A stretch of DNA of 64,000 nucleotides from Prosthecobacter sp. (GTDB lineage: Bacteria > Verrucomicrobiota > Verrucomicrobiia > Verrucomicrobiales > Verrucomicrobiaceae), in assembly GCF_020439865.1 (NCBI RefSeq), contig NZ_JAGRPF010000139.1:1-64000 (forward strand). Direction: 5' to 3'. Of the stretch, positions 41,114 to 49,974 are shown in pieces. A program made the position numbers and the translations under genes. The notes below the pieces were generated by a model that saw only the letters and a program-made list of their open reading frames with translations, was not told where the DNA came from and made no database searches. Within the stretch, counting starts at the first letter, position 1. Each line of letters opens with the position of its first letter.

Positions 41114-41764
41114 ATGAAACTTCATCTGCGGTCATCCATCACCCTGCTCCCTCCTCCGCATGAAAAGGCGGACGATGGGCAGGTTATTGAAGACTGGTCC
41201 CGCGGACTGGACTGGGTGAAATGGTTGCTGGGCAGCGTTCGCGCCAGGACGGAGCTTCTCATGGTAGAGGGCGGAACGATGCCCATGTCTGCTGCATGGG
41301 AGGAGTTTGCCGAGGGATCCATGCGCGTGGCGATTGGTCCGGCGCTCAAGTCAGCGTGGCGTTCGGCTCAGGCCGGAGATCTGGACGGACTCATCGCCGC
41401 TGACCTCGTGTTGTCATCCGAGCTTTCGGATGCCGCGGCCAGACGCAGTACGCGCGCGGGAGCGGTGCTGCTCAAATCGACGAAGAACGCCCGTTACCAG
41501 GCGGTGCTGGGCCGCCTGCGCGAAGCCGTGGAGCAGGGGAGGTGCGAGGGACACATTGCCGTGGTGTGGGCGGCGGTGGGGCACTTCTTCCAGCTTAGCC
41601 TGACGAATGTGATTGCCGAATACCTTCTTTTGGAGTGGGATATCCTTACGCGGGACGAGCCCTCGCTCACGCCGCCGGTCGGGAAGTTCGGCGTCGCTGG
41701 ACTGACCAGTCAGATCATGCACGAGGCAACTGCGGAGTCGGTCCTGCGGGTGGTGGATGCGTGA
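41114..41764 (+). CDS. Hypothetical all-helical protein (possible weak UreF resemblance)
   Basis: 216 residues from the ATG at 41114. The upstream in-frame start would be TTG (41090), so ATG with MKLHLRSSITLLPPPHE is preferred. It is alanine-rich and helical (EEFAEGSMRVAIGPALKSAW, AADLVLSSELSDAAARRSTR, GHIAVVWAAVGHFFQLSLTN). The order of helices faintly recalls the urease accessory protein UreF, but no urease gene is near, and I would not assign that name. No signal or membrane span. Convergent with the AsmA-like gene, 11 bp apart. Confidence 0.6.
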   Translation: MKLHLRSSITLLPPPHEKADDGQVIEDWSRGLDWVKWLLGSVRARTELLMVEGGTMPMSAAWEEFAEGSMRVAIGPALKSAWRSAQAGDLDGLIAADLVLSSELSDAAARRSTRAGAVLLKSTKNARYQAVLGRLREAVEQGRCEGHIAVVWAAVGHFFQLSLTNVIAEYLLLEWDILTRDEPSLTPPVGKFGVAGLTSQIMHEATAESVLRVVDA

Positions 41765-41775
41765 AACTCAGGGGA

Positions 41776-42543
41776 TCATTTCCCCAGCAGTTTGTTCAGG
41801 CCGTTCTTGAGCCCTCCGGCGTTGATCTTTGATTCGCTGCCCTGGAGCAAGTTCTTCAACTGGCCGCTGGCGCTGGCTTTGGCAGCTTCGGAACTGAGGC
41901 GGCTGAGCACTTGAGCGGTGAGTTCGGCGGGTGAGATGCCGGCGGCGCCCGAGCCGAGATTCGTCAGACGGATTTCTGGCAGAGTCACCTTGGCATCGGC
42001 ACCCGGAATGATGCCTGCAGCGCTGGCGCTGAGTTTGGCACCGGTGATGAGCAGTTCATTGACCTGCAGTTTGACGGACTTCTTGGGTGCAGCTTCACCA
42101 GCGGGGGCGGCATTGGTTTTGCCTGCCGCAGACGAAGTCTGCTGAGATACGAAGTTCTTCGCGTTGTCGGCGATGTGCTTGAGGTTGGTGCCACCGAGTC
42201 CGGCTTCGAGATTGATCTCGGGATCGGTGATGCGGATGTGTTGGATGACGATCTTGTCTCCGCTGACGCTGGACGTGTCCAAGGCCACCTCAGCTCTTCC
42301 GATATGAACGGCGCGGGCACCGGAGAAGCCTTTGGGATTGCCGATTTCGAATCCCTCAATGACTCCGACGCCGGAGAAGGGGGAGAGCTTGACCGATGCG
42401 ACGCTCACGTCCGTCTGCACGACCGGCGGCGTGCCTTTCTCGATGCCGAGTTTAACCAGCTTGTCGATCTGCGAGTAGCCAAACCACAGGGCGGCCAGAA
42501 TGAGAACGGCAAGGAGGGCGGCAATGCGGATGATCCATTTCAT
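41776..42543 (-). CDS. AsmA/DUF748-like inner-membrane-anchored protein
   Basis: 255 residues. An uncleaved N-terminal span (MKWIIRIAALLAVLILAALW) is followed by a periplasmic beta-rich part with the pattern of AsmA-like proteins: VSVASVKLSPFSGVGVIEGF, VHIGRAEVALDTSSVSGDKI and IVIQHIRITDPEINLEAG. A low-complexity Ala/Lys segment follows, then a helical C-terminus. Related proteins bridge the periplasm or affect outer membrane assembly. The exact role is unknown, and it is much shorter than AsmA itself. It lies downstream of the TonB receptor gene (51 bp) on the same strand, so co-transcription is possible. Confidence 0.7.
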   Translation of the reverse strand: MKWIIRIAALLAVLILAALWFGYSQIDKLVKLGIEKGTPPVVQTDVSVASVKLSPFSGVGVIEGFEIGNPKGFSGARAVHIGRAEVALDTSSVSGDKIVIQHIRITDPEINLEAGLGGTNLKHIADNAKNFVSQQTSSAAGKTNAAPAGEAAPKKSVKLQVNELLITGAKLSASAAGIIPGADAKVTLPEIRLTNLGSGAAGISPAELTAQVLSRLSSEAAKASASGQLKNLLQGSESKINAGGLKNGLNKLLGK

Positions 42544-42594
42544 AGGTCCGCAGCTTTCCCGGCAAGCGGAGCAGTGTAAAGCTCCAATCTGACG

Positions 42595-44712
42595 TTAAAA
42601 CTTCACGGTCACGCCGAGGTTCGCACCGAATCCGGGTTCGTTCGATCCGGAACCGTGATAGCGATAGGTTTGGTTCAAGAGGTTGTCGAGAGAGGCGGTG
42701 AGGATGAGATTCTCGTTGATGGCGTAGCCGCCACGCAGGGTGAGCAGCCAGAAGGATGGCGTGCCATTGGGCGGGATGCGCTGCGTATCCAGCTGATCGG
42801 AGGTGTTGAGCCGGCCCGCTTCGCCATAGGTGAGGCAGACAAACTCCGTCCAGAAGCGATGGTCCGTGGTCTGCCAGCGCACTCCGCCGTAACCGACGAG
42901 CGGCGAGATTTTGCCCAAAGGCTCACGTCGTTTTTGAGTCGTGGTGCCGATGAACTGATCCGATTCGCCTTCGACCCAGGCCAGGTGTCCGAAGATGCTC
43001 CAATGCCGGTCGATCTGCCAGCGTGCGGCGAATTCGAAGCCCTGCATGTAGCCGTCGCCGCCGTTGGTCTTGGTGTCCTGCAGTGGCACCGCAGTTGAGC
43101 GGCGGATGATCAGGTTGTTCAGGCGCGTGTAGAAGTAGCCCATGCTGGCGGTGATCGTTTCGGTGACTGCCTTGAGGCCGATCTCATAGGTCAGGTACTT
43201 TTCCGGTGACAGTCCTGGGGCCGGCGTCTCGGTTCGTCCGGAGAGCGCCACGTCGAAACGAGAAAGGTCGGAGAGATTGGGCGCGCGGAAGGCTTGGGAC
43301 ACGCCGCCGTAGAGTGAGAAGCGGTCATCCTCATCAAGATCGATCACGAAGCGCGCGCTGCCGGAGAAGTTGTTCCAACTGTTGGCAAATGATCGCTGCG
43401 CCAGCGTGAAGGGATCGCGGAAGCTGCCCAGCCGGGCGGTGGCGTGCGTGTAGCGCTCGCCGATGAACAGGTGCACCCGGTCGCAGAATTCAATCTCGTC
43501 CTGAATGTGGACGCCGAGCAGGCTGTAGGTGGAATTGTCCGCCACCGCGCCCTGGAAGGGATTGTTGGAGGCGTTGGACTGCACGAAGTCCTCGTAGAAG
43601 TCGACGCCATAGACGAGGTTGCCGATGGGCGAGTCGCTCTCGAACTGGAGGTCCGCACCGATTGTGGTCACATCCACCTTGTTGCTGGACTGGACTCCGC
43701 CGCCGGTAATTCTGAACTGGTCCTCGCTGGCGGTTTGCAGCGAGAGTGTCAGGCTCGCATTGTCGATGAAACTGTTCAGGTCTTTCCCGGCGAGACGCGC
43801 ATAGGAAAGAGTGCGCTCCTGGTCGAAGAGGCGCACGCGATCGGTGCCGATCACGGTGCCGGCAAACGAAACACCCGAGTTCGTGGAGTGGGTGCGCCAC
43901 ACATCGTTTTGACGCACCTGCTGATGCGCAGCGGTGAACGTCCACTGCTCGTCGAGCGCCACGTCCAGCCTCACGTCGAAGGCCCACTGATCGTAGCCCG
44001 TGTGGCGTTGCCGCCGCCCGCTGCCATCTGTCACATCGCCGAACTGGCTCAAGGTCACGCCCGCATGCAGGCCCCACTTCTGTCCTTCACCGATGCTTGT
44101 CTCCAGATGCTCCACGTTGCTGTGCTCCGCCGTGGAGTAGCGGTAGTCCGCGCGGCCGTGGGAGAAGAAGCCGCCCTCCGCCTCGCTCAGAAGGCCCGAG
44201 TCCTTGGTGAAGGCGTTCACCGTGCCGCCGACGGCGTCGCTGCCATACAGCACCGATCCTTGCGAGGGCAGCACCTCCACGCGGTTCAGCGCGTAGGAGT
44301 CGAGGGTGTTCCAGTACTGGTTCGGACCATCGCGGAAGGTGGAGTTGTTGAAACGGATGCCGTCGATCATCATCAAGTTTCGGAAGCCGGTGAAGCCGCG
44401 GATGAAAGGCGAGCCCTGGCCGTTCGAGGTCTTCTGGATCGCCACGCCCGGTGTTTCGCGCAGCGCTTCGGGAAAGGTGCGCACAAGCCGCTCCTCCATC
44501 TGCCGCCGGTCCAGTGTTTTCACCGCCGCGGGCACCTGGGACACAGGCGTCTCGCTGCGTGTCGCCGTGATGACCACCTCGGGGACCTCGACGGCTTTTT
44601 TTACACCGCCTTTTTTCGCTTCCACCACTTCAGCGGTGAAACCAGTGGTGGAGACGGCGATGAAGACAGGGAGGGAGAGACGGCGCATGAGGCGGAGAAC
44701 GGGAAACCGCAA
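42595..44712 (-). CDS. TonB-dependent outer-membrane receptor
   Basis: 705 residues; ATG 44688 (MRRLSLPVFIAVST) is an alternative start giving a cleaner signal peptide. A TonB-box-like PEVVITATRSE precedes the plug domain (about 60-175) with RTFPEALRETPGVAIQ, SPFIRGFTGFRNLMMIDGIR and GSVLYGSDAVGGTVN. A 22-strand-type barrel follows, ending VTVKF with the terminal aromatic Phe of outer-membrane barrels. The plug resembles BtuB/heme/colicin receptors, but ligand identity (iron chelate, heme, cobalamin or other) cannot be read. No riboswitch or Fur box was seen upstream. A hairpin terminator of the preceding gene separates the two. Confidence 0.9.
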   Translation of the reverse strand: MRFPVLRLMRRLSLPVFIAVSTTGFTAEVVEAKKGGVKKAVEVPEVVITATRSETPVSQVPAAVKTLDRRQMEERLVRTFPEALRETPGVAIQKTSNGQGSPFIRGFTGFRNLMMIDGIRFNNSTFRDGPNQYWNTLDSYALNRVEVLPSQGSVLYGSDAVGGTVNAFTKDSGLLSEAEGGFFSHGRADYRYSTAEHSNVEHLETSIGEGQKWGLHAGVTLSQFGDVTDGSGRRQRHTGYDQWAFDVRLDVALDEQWTFTAAHQQVRQNDVWRTHSTNSGVSFAGTVIGTDRVRLFDQERTLSYARLAGKDLNSFIDNASLTLSLQTASEDQFRITGGGVQSSNKVDVTTIGADLQFESDSPIGNLVYGVDFYEDFVQSNASNNPFQGAVADNSTYSLLGVHIQDEIEFCDRVHLFIGERYTHATARLGSFRDPFTLAQRSFANSWNNFSGSARFVIDLDEDDRFSLYGGVSQAFRAPNLSDLSRFDVALSGRTETPAPGLSPEKYLTYEIGLKAVTETITASMGYFYTRLNNLIIRRSTAVPLQDTKTNGGDGYMQGFEFAARWQIDRHWSIFGHLAWVEGESDQFIGTTTQKRREPLGKISPLVGYGGVRWQTTDHRFWTEFVCLTYGEAGRLNTSDQLDTQRIPPNGTPSFWLLTLRGGYAINENLILTASLDNLLNQTYRYHGSGSNEPGFGANLGVTVKF

Positions 44713-44823
44713 TCAAGCACTACGGTCAGTTCTTGTCGTGCCTGCGGGTGGCGAAACTTGAGCGTTGGACGGATTTGCACCAAATCGAACCGCGCGTGGG
44801 CGAAAACTGACCTCATAAATCAA

Positions 44824-44855
44824 GGCGCTGGCAGTCCCGTGGGACTGCCAGCGCC
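44824..44855 (-). terminator. Hairpin between the outer-membrane protein gene and the TonB receptor gene
   Basis: GGCGCTGGCAGTCCC (44824-44838) and GGGACTGCCAGCGCC (44841-44855) are exact 15-bp complementary arms with a 2-nt centre. Read on the minus strand it follows the stop of the gene at 44897-45823 and is succeeded by TTGATTTAT, a weak T-rich tail. Probably a terminator, less likely a repeat element. Confidence 0.7.
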
Positions 44856-44896
44856 GATGAGCCAACAACCAAGGCTATTCAGACTGACAGGGGAAC

Positions 44897-45823
44897 TCAG
44901 CGCGGTGCGGACACCGGCCGGGAAATCGAGGGACCGCTGGCGATGCGGCCAAAGTTGTAACCGAAGATGACGAATCCTTCGATGGCCGGTGTGGGGGCCG
45001 AGCAGCCGGCGAGGCAGACCAGATTGATCCAACTGTTCGGGGTGGGGCGGATCTGGATGGAGGGACCGATGCCGAACTTGCGATCGCCGCTGCTGTTGTG
45101 GCGCCCACCTTGCTCGTTTTCGTATTTGTACTGCATCTCGAGACCGGCGGAGAGCACCTGGTCAATGAGGGTGTAGCTGAGGCCCTGGCTGATGGCGAAT
45201 TCGTTGGCGCGGCCGCGGCTAATGGCACGCTCATAGGCGAAGTTCAAAGCCCAGTGCAGGCGCGGCGTGAAGTCGTCTCCGAGCAGCAATTTGACCTCAT
45301 AGACATCACTTCCGTAGGTGCCGTCGGTGGCTTTGTACTCGGCGTAGAGCGTGGGATTGAGCGGGATGACGCCCCAGTCCGCAAGCGCCCAGCGCAGTTC
45401 AAAGGCGAGATCCTGTTTCAGGGTTCTGCCATCCTCATGACCCCAGTCGGCGTAGATGTCCAACTGCATGCGCCAGGGGAGGCCGATTTCGATTTCCTCG
45501 ATAAACTTTTGCTGCGGCTTCTTGCCCTGATCGCGATAGGAACGCACACGCCACCACTGTTCGACGGACACCTGTCCTGGATCCTGCTGGATGTATACCC
45601 GGGAGAAACCGAACCGGCGCTTCGAGGTCCATTCAGGACGCTTCATCTCGCCAATGAAGGCTTCTTCCTTTAACCAACCGGGTCGGTCCACGACGACGAT
45701 GGGTTTGAGCAGAATGGACTCCATGGCGTCCACCTGAGCGGAGGCCTGCTGCTGGGTGGAGAGCAAGAGGAGTGAACAGAGCGAAGCGATGAGAAATCGG
45801 GGGCGGAACAGCACGGGAGTCAT
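44897..45823 (-). CDS. Putative outer-membrane beta-barrel protein, unknown function
   Basis: 308 residues. Signal peptide MTPVLFRPRFLIASLCSLLLL through ASAQ. Alternating aromatic strands are visible (VSVEQWWRVRSYRDQG, MQLDIYADWGHEDGRTL, LHWALNFAYERAISRG, AGLEMQYKYENEQGGR, IGPSIQIRPTPNSWINLV), which suggests a small barrel. No family is recognised with certainty. It ends with a hairpin terminator and precedes the TonB receptor gene. An isolated gene; no operon partner on its upstream side. Confidence 0.65.
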   Translation of the reverse strand: MTPVLFRPRFLIASLCSLLLLSTQQQASAQVDAMESILLKPIVVVDRPGWLKEEAFIGEMKRPEWTSKRRFGFSRVYIQQDPGQVSVEQWWRVRSYRDQGKKPQQKFIEEIEIGLPWRMQLDIYADWGHEDGRTLKQDLAFELRWALADWGVIPLNPTLYAEYKATDGTYGSDVYEVKLLLGDDFTPRLHWALNFAYERAISRGRANEFAISQGLSYTLIDQVLSAGLEMQYKYENEQGGRHNSSGDRKFGIGPSIQIRPTPNSWINLVCLAGCSAPTPAIEGFVIFGYNFGRIASGPSISRPVSAPR

Positions 45824-46023
45824 GAGGCGCGTTGTGAGTCGGGCCGTTGCTATGACCGACTCAATCCGTGCTGTAAAGCCAACGCGTTTCTTGTGGGACT
45901 ATTGAATTCCAGTCGGCATCCTTTTTGACCACGAAGTACGCGGTTTGGACAATCATGAACCACCAAGAGTGAGGGGTGTAGCCACGCTCTCACTCCTGGC
46001 TCGACGTGCTTGAGATCCTCGTC

Positions 46024-46983
46024 TCAGGCCTGAGTGAACTGCCCCAGCTCACGGAACTTCTGGTAGCGCTGTTCCAGCATTTTGGCGGTCGGAAGGGCTG
46101 ACAGATCCTTCAGGGTGGTGAGCACTGCCTCCTTGAGAGAGTTTGCTGCGGCGAAGTGATCGTTATGGGCTCCTCCGAGGGGTTCGGGGATGATGCCGTC
46201 GATGATGCCGAGCTTGGAAAGGTCCTGCGCACTGAGCTTGAGAGCGGAGGCGGCTTCGGGCGCGTGTTCGCGGTGTTTCCAAAGAATCGCCGCACAGCCT
46301 TCAGGGCTGATGACGGAGTAGTAGGCGTTTTCCATCATGAGGACCTTGTCAGCGATGCCGATGCCGAGAGCTCCGCCGCTGCCGCCTTCGCCGATGACGA
46401 TGGCGATGATCGGAGTGCGGAGCGTCATCATCTCGCGCAGGTTGAAGGCGATGGCCTCGGCGATGTTGCGCTCTTCTGCGCCGATGCCAGGGAAGGCTCC
46501 GGGGGTGTCGATGAGGGTGACGATGGGAAGGCTGAACTTTTCGGCCATCCGCATCAGGCGGAGGGCTTTGCGATAGCCTTCCGGATGGGCGCTGCCGAAG
46601 TTGCGCAGGAGGTTTTCCTTGGTGTCTCGTCCTTTCTGGTGGCCGAGAATCGCGACGCGCTGTCCGCCGATGGTGGCAAAGCCGGCGGGCATGGCGTTGT
46701 CATCGCCGATGTGGCGGTCGCCGTGGAGTTCCACGAACTCGTCGCAGATGTGCTTCACGTAGTCGAGCATGAAGGGGCGGGCGATGTGGCGGGAGATTTG
46801 CACGCGTTGCCAGGGGGAAAGGTTGGCATGGATGTCACGCTGCAGCGCGTCAGCCTTGGTTTCGAGGTCGGCGATCTGTTGCGCGAGCTTGTCAGTGGGC
46901 TTCGAGGCGAGCTTTTTTTTTGCCTCCTCGATTTCTTGACGCAGTTTGACGATGGGCTTTTCGAATTCCAAGATTTGTTTCAT
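46024..46983 (-). CDS. accA: Acetyl-CoA carboxylase carboxyltransferase subunit alpha
   Basis: 319 residues, normal length for AccA. The carboxyltransferase core is complete: LIDTPGAFPGIGAEERNIAE, AIVIGEGGSGGALGIGIADK, MMENAYYSVISPEGCAAILW and LSAQDLSKLGIIDGIIPEP. The N-terminal coiled-coil segment begins MKQILEFEKPIVKLRQEIEE. AccA with AccD transfers the carboxyl group from biotin to acetyl-CoA for fatty-acid synthesis. The zinc-bearing AccD is not in this window. It is the last gene of a minus-strand group with the LysM gene 29 bp upstream. A 7-bp inverted repeat (45967-45973 with 45989-45995) after the stop could end the transcript but has no T-tract. Confidence 0.96.
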   Translation of the reverse strand: MKQILEFEKPIVKLRQEIEEAKKKLASKPTDKLAQQIADLETKADALQRDIHANLSPWQRVQISRHIARPFMLDYVKHICDEFVELHGDRHIGDDNAMPAGFATIGGQRVAILGHQKGRDTKENLLRNFGSAHPEGYRKALRLMRMAEKFSLPIVTLIDTPGAFPGIGAEERNIAEAIAFNLREMMTLRTPIIAIVIGEGGSGGALGIGIADKVLMMENAYYSVISPEGCAAILWKHREHAPEAASALKLSAQDLSKLGIIDGIIPEPLGGAHNDHFAAANSLKEAVLTTLKDLSALPTAKMLEQRYQKFRELGQFTQA

Positions 46984-47012
46984 GTCGTTCAGGGGAAAGG
47001 GGGTAAGAGCGA

Positions 47013-47984
47013 TTACCTCACGAGGCTCAACTTTGACCCTCTGCTCACAAGCGCAAAGAGTTCTTCAATGTCCTCGCGGGAGAGAAAAATGCCGGTTTCT
47101 GCCGCAGGGGAGGGGGGCGGGGCGGGCATGGCGCTTGCCGCTGCCGGCGTGGTGGTGGATTTTTTGGCGTTCTTCGGGGCGGCCTTCGGTTCTTCTACCG
47201 GTAGAGCACGAGCCACGGGCGGTGTACGGATGCTGATGCCAGCCTTGGTTCCGGCGAGCCACTTTTCCGCATCGACATGCTTAATCTCGGTGGATCCTAC
47301 TGCCTTGCCATCGTAGATGGCGTTTTTCCCGGCAATTTGCATTTCTACAGGGAGACGCGTGCCGGGTGGCAGGTTGATATCCTTTGCCTGGTAGATTTTG
47401 AAGAGGTACTCTTTGTCGCCAACCTTGCGCAGCAGCATGACCTGCTTTTTGGAGACGCTGACGCCGAGGTGAAAGTCCATCGGAATGATGGTCAGGTGAT
47501 CGCCCGGCTGGAGATTGAAGCTCATCAAGCCACTGGCACGGATGATGGAGTCCACCGTGGTGCCTTGTCGGCTGGCGATCAGATTTAGTGAATCACCCGG
47601 CTGCACGATGTAGTCTTTCTTACCCGAATGATTGTTGGGCGAGTAAAGTTGGTCCATGTTGATTTCACCGATGATGCGCATGGCTTCGGGGCAGGTTGCC
47701 GACTCGGGAAACTGCTGGCGCAGCTTGTAGAGCGCCTCGCGGCCTTCCTCGATTTTGCCGTCGCGAATAAGTTCGACGGCGGCTTCGAAGCGGCGCACTC
47801 CTGGATCGATCCGAGGGCGGTCCGTGGCCTTCATCGCGGCGATGTCCTCTTCGACCTGGCTTTCCTTGAGCAGGACGTTCATATAGACCCAGTAGCCCAT
47901 GGCCAGCGTGCCCGCGACGAGTCCGACGGTGATGAGGAAAATCAGCAGTTTGATCTGGGTCCGTGCCATTGCGGGAATCGACAA
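47013..47984 (-). CDS. Membrane-anchored LysM-domain protein
   Basis: 323 residues. One N-terminal span (about 11-36, LLIFLITVGLVAGTLAMGYW), a TPR-like segment (about 60-105, FEAAVELIRDGKIEEGREAL), then one LysM domain at 125-167 (YIVQPGDSLNLIASRQGTTV). After that comes a beta-rich part and a Pro/Ala-rich linker with a short helical end. LysM binds peptidoglycan, so the protein probably tethers the membrane to the wall. ATG 47969 is an alternative start. It lies 8 bp after the preceding hypothetical gene and 29 bp before accA, all on one transcript. Confidence 0.87.
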   Translation of the reverse strand: MSIPAMARTQIKLLIFLITVGLVAGTLAMGYWVYMNVLLKESQVEEDIAAMKATDRPRIDPGVRRFEAAVELIRDGKIEEGREALYKLRQQFPESATCPEAMRIIGEINMDQLYSPNNHSGKKDYIVQPGDSLNLIASRQGTTVDSIIRASGLMSFNLQPGDHLTIIPMDFHLGVSVSKKQVMLLRKVGDKEYLFKIYQAKDINLPPGTRLPVEMQIAGKNAIYDGKAVGSTEIKHVDAEKWLAGTKAGISIRTPPVARALPVEEPKAAPKNAKKSTTTPAAASAMPAPPPSPAAETGIFLSREDIEELFALVSRGSKLSLVR

Positions 47985-47992
47985 ACGTTCGC

Positions 47993-48520
47993 TCAGCCCA
48001 GGAGGCCGCGGCGTTTGAAATCGAAGAGGTTGATGTTCTGGGACTTTTCGATCATCTCGACGGTGAACTTGAGCAGGCAGATCTCCCAGGTGTCGTCCAC
48101 GCCCTGAATCACCGCTCGCATCGGGTTGCCGGTGGTGCGGATGTTGCCGAGCAGTTTGCCGCAGACTTCGTCCATGGACTCATGGACGATTTGTTCGCTG
48201 ATGTCGCCTTTGCGAAACTTGAAGCCGTACTTGAGGATGGCCAGTTTGTGCAGGTTCTCCCTGAGGAATTCGCCAAAGGCGGAGGCCTCCTGGCTGAAGC
48301 CTTCGAAGTCAAAGTTTCCCGGCATTTCCGGACGCAGGATGAGCGGCTTTTCGGCCTCAATGCGCCCTTCGCGGACGCGCACGGCTCCAACGGTGTCCAT
48401 GAGTTCTGTGACAATCTGAAACTCGAACTGCGTGCTCCCGAAGGTGTCGATGCGGCGGTCCGGTTCATGCAAGACCTGGGTGTTCTCCAGGGCATATTGA
48501 ATGTCGAACTCGGTGGGCAT
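47993..48520 (-). CDS. Conserved hypothetical cytosolic protein
   Basis: 175 residues from the ATG at 48520, preferred over 48583 because MPTEFDIQYALENTQVLHEP starts an evident strand-helix pattern. It contains ELMDTVGAVRVREGRIEAEK, ILRPEMPGNFDFEGFSQEAS and EQIVHESMDEVCGKLLGNIR. No signal or membrane span and no family recognised. It leads the group hypothetical-lysM-accA and is divergent from the methyltransferase gene, with 104 bp between the starts. Confidence 0.7.
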   Translation of the reverse strand: MPTEFDIQYALENTQVLHEPDRRIDTFGSTQFEFQIVTELMDTVGAVRVREGRIEAEKPLILRPEMPGNFDFEGFSQEASAFGEFLRENLHKLAILKYGFKFRKGDISEQIVHESMDEVCGKLLGNIRTTGNPMRAVIQGVDDTWEICLLKFTVEMIEKSQNINLFDFKRRGLLG

Positions 48521-48624
48521 GATTTGAGGGGTCGCGGAGATTAATCTGCTTCGACCGAGGGGCCAGTGATTTCTTGGCCGCAACGGTTGTGAAAAGGATA
48601 CGCCTGCGCCATTGCTCCCATCCC

Positions 48625-49923
48625 ATGAAACTGCCCCCGCATTTGCTCGATGAGATTGTCCTTTCCCTCGGAGAGGTCTTCGTGGGCAGACGCTATGCGG
48701 ACAAGGTGATCGAGTTCACCTTCAAACGACACCGCAAATGGGGCAGCCGCGACCGGCGTATCTTTGCTGAGTCGATCTATGAATGTGTGCGCTGGTGGCG
48801 CTGGTTTTGGCATCTGGCCGGACTGCCCGACGAGGAGCATACCCAGCCGGAATACATCACGCCAGAGCGTCTGTGGCGCGTGTGGGCAGCCTACTGGATC
48901 ACCAACGGCCGGGAACTGCCGCAGGACGAAACAGCGCCGCAGGTGAAGCCGGGCGATGTTTTGAAGCGGGCCAAAGAAGGTGCCTCGCCCGCGGTTCGTG
49001 CGGCGATTCCCGACTGGCTCGAAGAACGTGGCAGCCGTGAACTCGGCACCGCATGGCCAGCACTGCGCGAGGCGCTCAATGTGCCGGCGGACGTGTATCT
49101 GCGGGTGAACACGCTCAAGAACGACCGGCGTGCACTGCGGGAAAGGCTGGGGCGCGAAGGCTTCGAAGCTGAGGCCGTGGAGAGTGTGCCGAGCGCCCTG
49201 CGGTTGAAGCAGCGGGCGAGTTTGTTTGGTTCCGCCGCCTACAAGGAGGGACTGTTCGAAGTGCAGGATGCAGCTTCGCAACTCATCGCTCCCTTTCTGC
49301 AACCCGAGCCCGGCATGCGTGTGATCGATGCGTGCGCGGGTGGTGGTGGCAAGTCGCTTCACCTCGCCGCGATCATGCGCAACAAGGGGCGCCTGCTCGC
49401 ACTCGACGTGCATGCGTGGAAGTTGGCCGAACTGCGCAAGCGGGCGTCACGCGCAGGCGTGGACATCATCGAAGCGCGCGAGATTGAAGGATCGAAGACG
49501 ATCAAACGCCTGGCAAACAAGGCGGACCGCGTGCTTCTGGACGTGCCATGTTCGGGACTTGGCGTGCTGCGCCGCAATCCTGATGCGAAGTGGAAGCTCA
49601 GTGATGCGGAGATCGACCGGCTTATCGCCCTGCAGGCGGAGATTCTGGAAAGCTACAGCCGCATGGTCAACCCTGGCGGCAAGCTGGTGTATGCCACGTG
49701 CAGCATTCTGCCGAGCGAGAATGAGCAGCAAGTGAAGGCGTTTCTAGCTCGGCACGGCGATGAATGGAGCCTCGAAGAGGAGCTGCATCGTACGCCGGAG
49801 ACGGGCGCGTTTGACGGGTTCTATGCCGCGCGCTTGCTGAGGAAGAGTGCTGCCGATTCTTCAACCACGGAAAACACTGAACACACGGAAAAGAAAGAAC
49901 CAACGGAACACACTCAAAGCTGA
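48625..49923 (+). CDS. RsmB/NOL1-type 16S rRNA (cytosine-5) methyltransferase
   Basis: 432 residues from the ATG at 48625; an in-frame TTG at 48574 is less likely. An N-terminal helical RNA-binding part (MKLPPHLLDEIVLSLGEVFV) is followed by the SAM-dependent RsmB core. Motif I is CAGGGGKSLHLAAI, motif IV LDVPCSGLGVLRRNPDAKWK and motif VI YATCSILPSENE. The two catalytic cysteines lie in PCSG and TCSI. The enzyme methylates cytosine-5 in rRNA. The last 25 residues (SSTTENTEHTEKKEPTEHTQ) are Thr/Glu/His-rich and unlike the family; they are encoded by the left arm of an inverted-repeat element, so the natural stop was probably lost. Confidence 0.9.
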   Translation: MKLPPHLLDEIVLSLGEVFVGRRYADKVIEFTFKRHRKWGSRDRRIFAESIYECVRWWRWFWHLAGLPDEEHTQPEYITPERLWRVWAAYWITNGRELPQDETAPQVKPGDVLKRAKEGASPAVRAAIPDWLEERGSRELGTAWPALREALNVPADVYLRVNTLKNDRRALRERLGREGFEAEAVESVPSALRLKQRASLFGSAAYKEGLFEVQDAASQLIAPFLQPEPGMRVIDACAGGGGKSLHLAAIMRNKGRLLALDVHAWKLAELRKRASRAGVDIIEAREIEGSKTIKRLANKADRVLLDVPCSGLGVLRRNPDAKWKLSDAEIDRLIALQAEILESYSRMVNPGGKLVYATCSILPSENEQQVKAFLARHGDEWSLEEELHRTPETGAFDGFYAARLLRKSAADSSTTENTEHTEKKEPTEHTQS

Positions 49924-49970
49924 GGATCAGACTCTGGTCGTTCCGTGTATTCTATGTTTTCCGTGGTTCA
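49861..49970. repeat. Inverted-repeat element extending the methyltransferase gene
   Basis: The 30-bp left arm (49861-49890, starting TCAACCACGGAAAACA) and the reverse complement of 49941-49970 match at 26 of 30 positions around a 50-bp spacer. The left arm is in frame with the methyltransferase gene and the stop codon lies in the spacer. AACGGAACACACT in the spacer is a partial third copy. This resembles short palindromic or MITE-type elements of Verrucomicrobia; copy number elsewhere is unknown. Confidence 0.65.
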
Positions 49971-49974
49971 AATC

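Noticed and set aside
42595..44712. Possible cobalamin receptor (BtuB) identity for the TonB receptor
   Set aside because: No B12 riboswitch or cobalamin genes nearby; the plug resembles several ligand classes.
43444..44970. 508-residue plus-strand frame antisense to the TonB receptor
   Set aside because: His/Val/Arg-rich shadow frame; the minus strand encodes a complete receptor with plug and barrel end.
45967..45995. 7-bp inverted repeat after accA
   Set aside because: Short, with no T-tract; too weak to list as a terminator feature and noted only in the accA entry.
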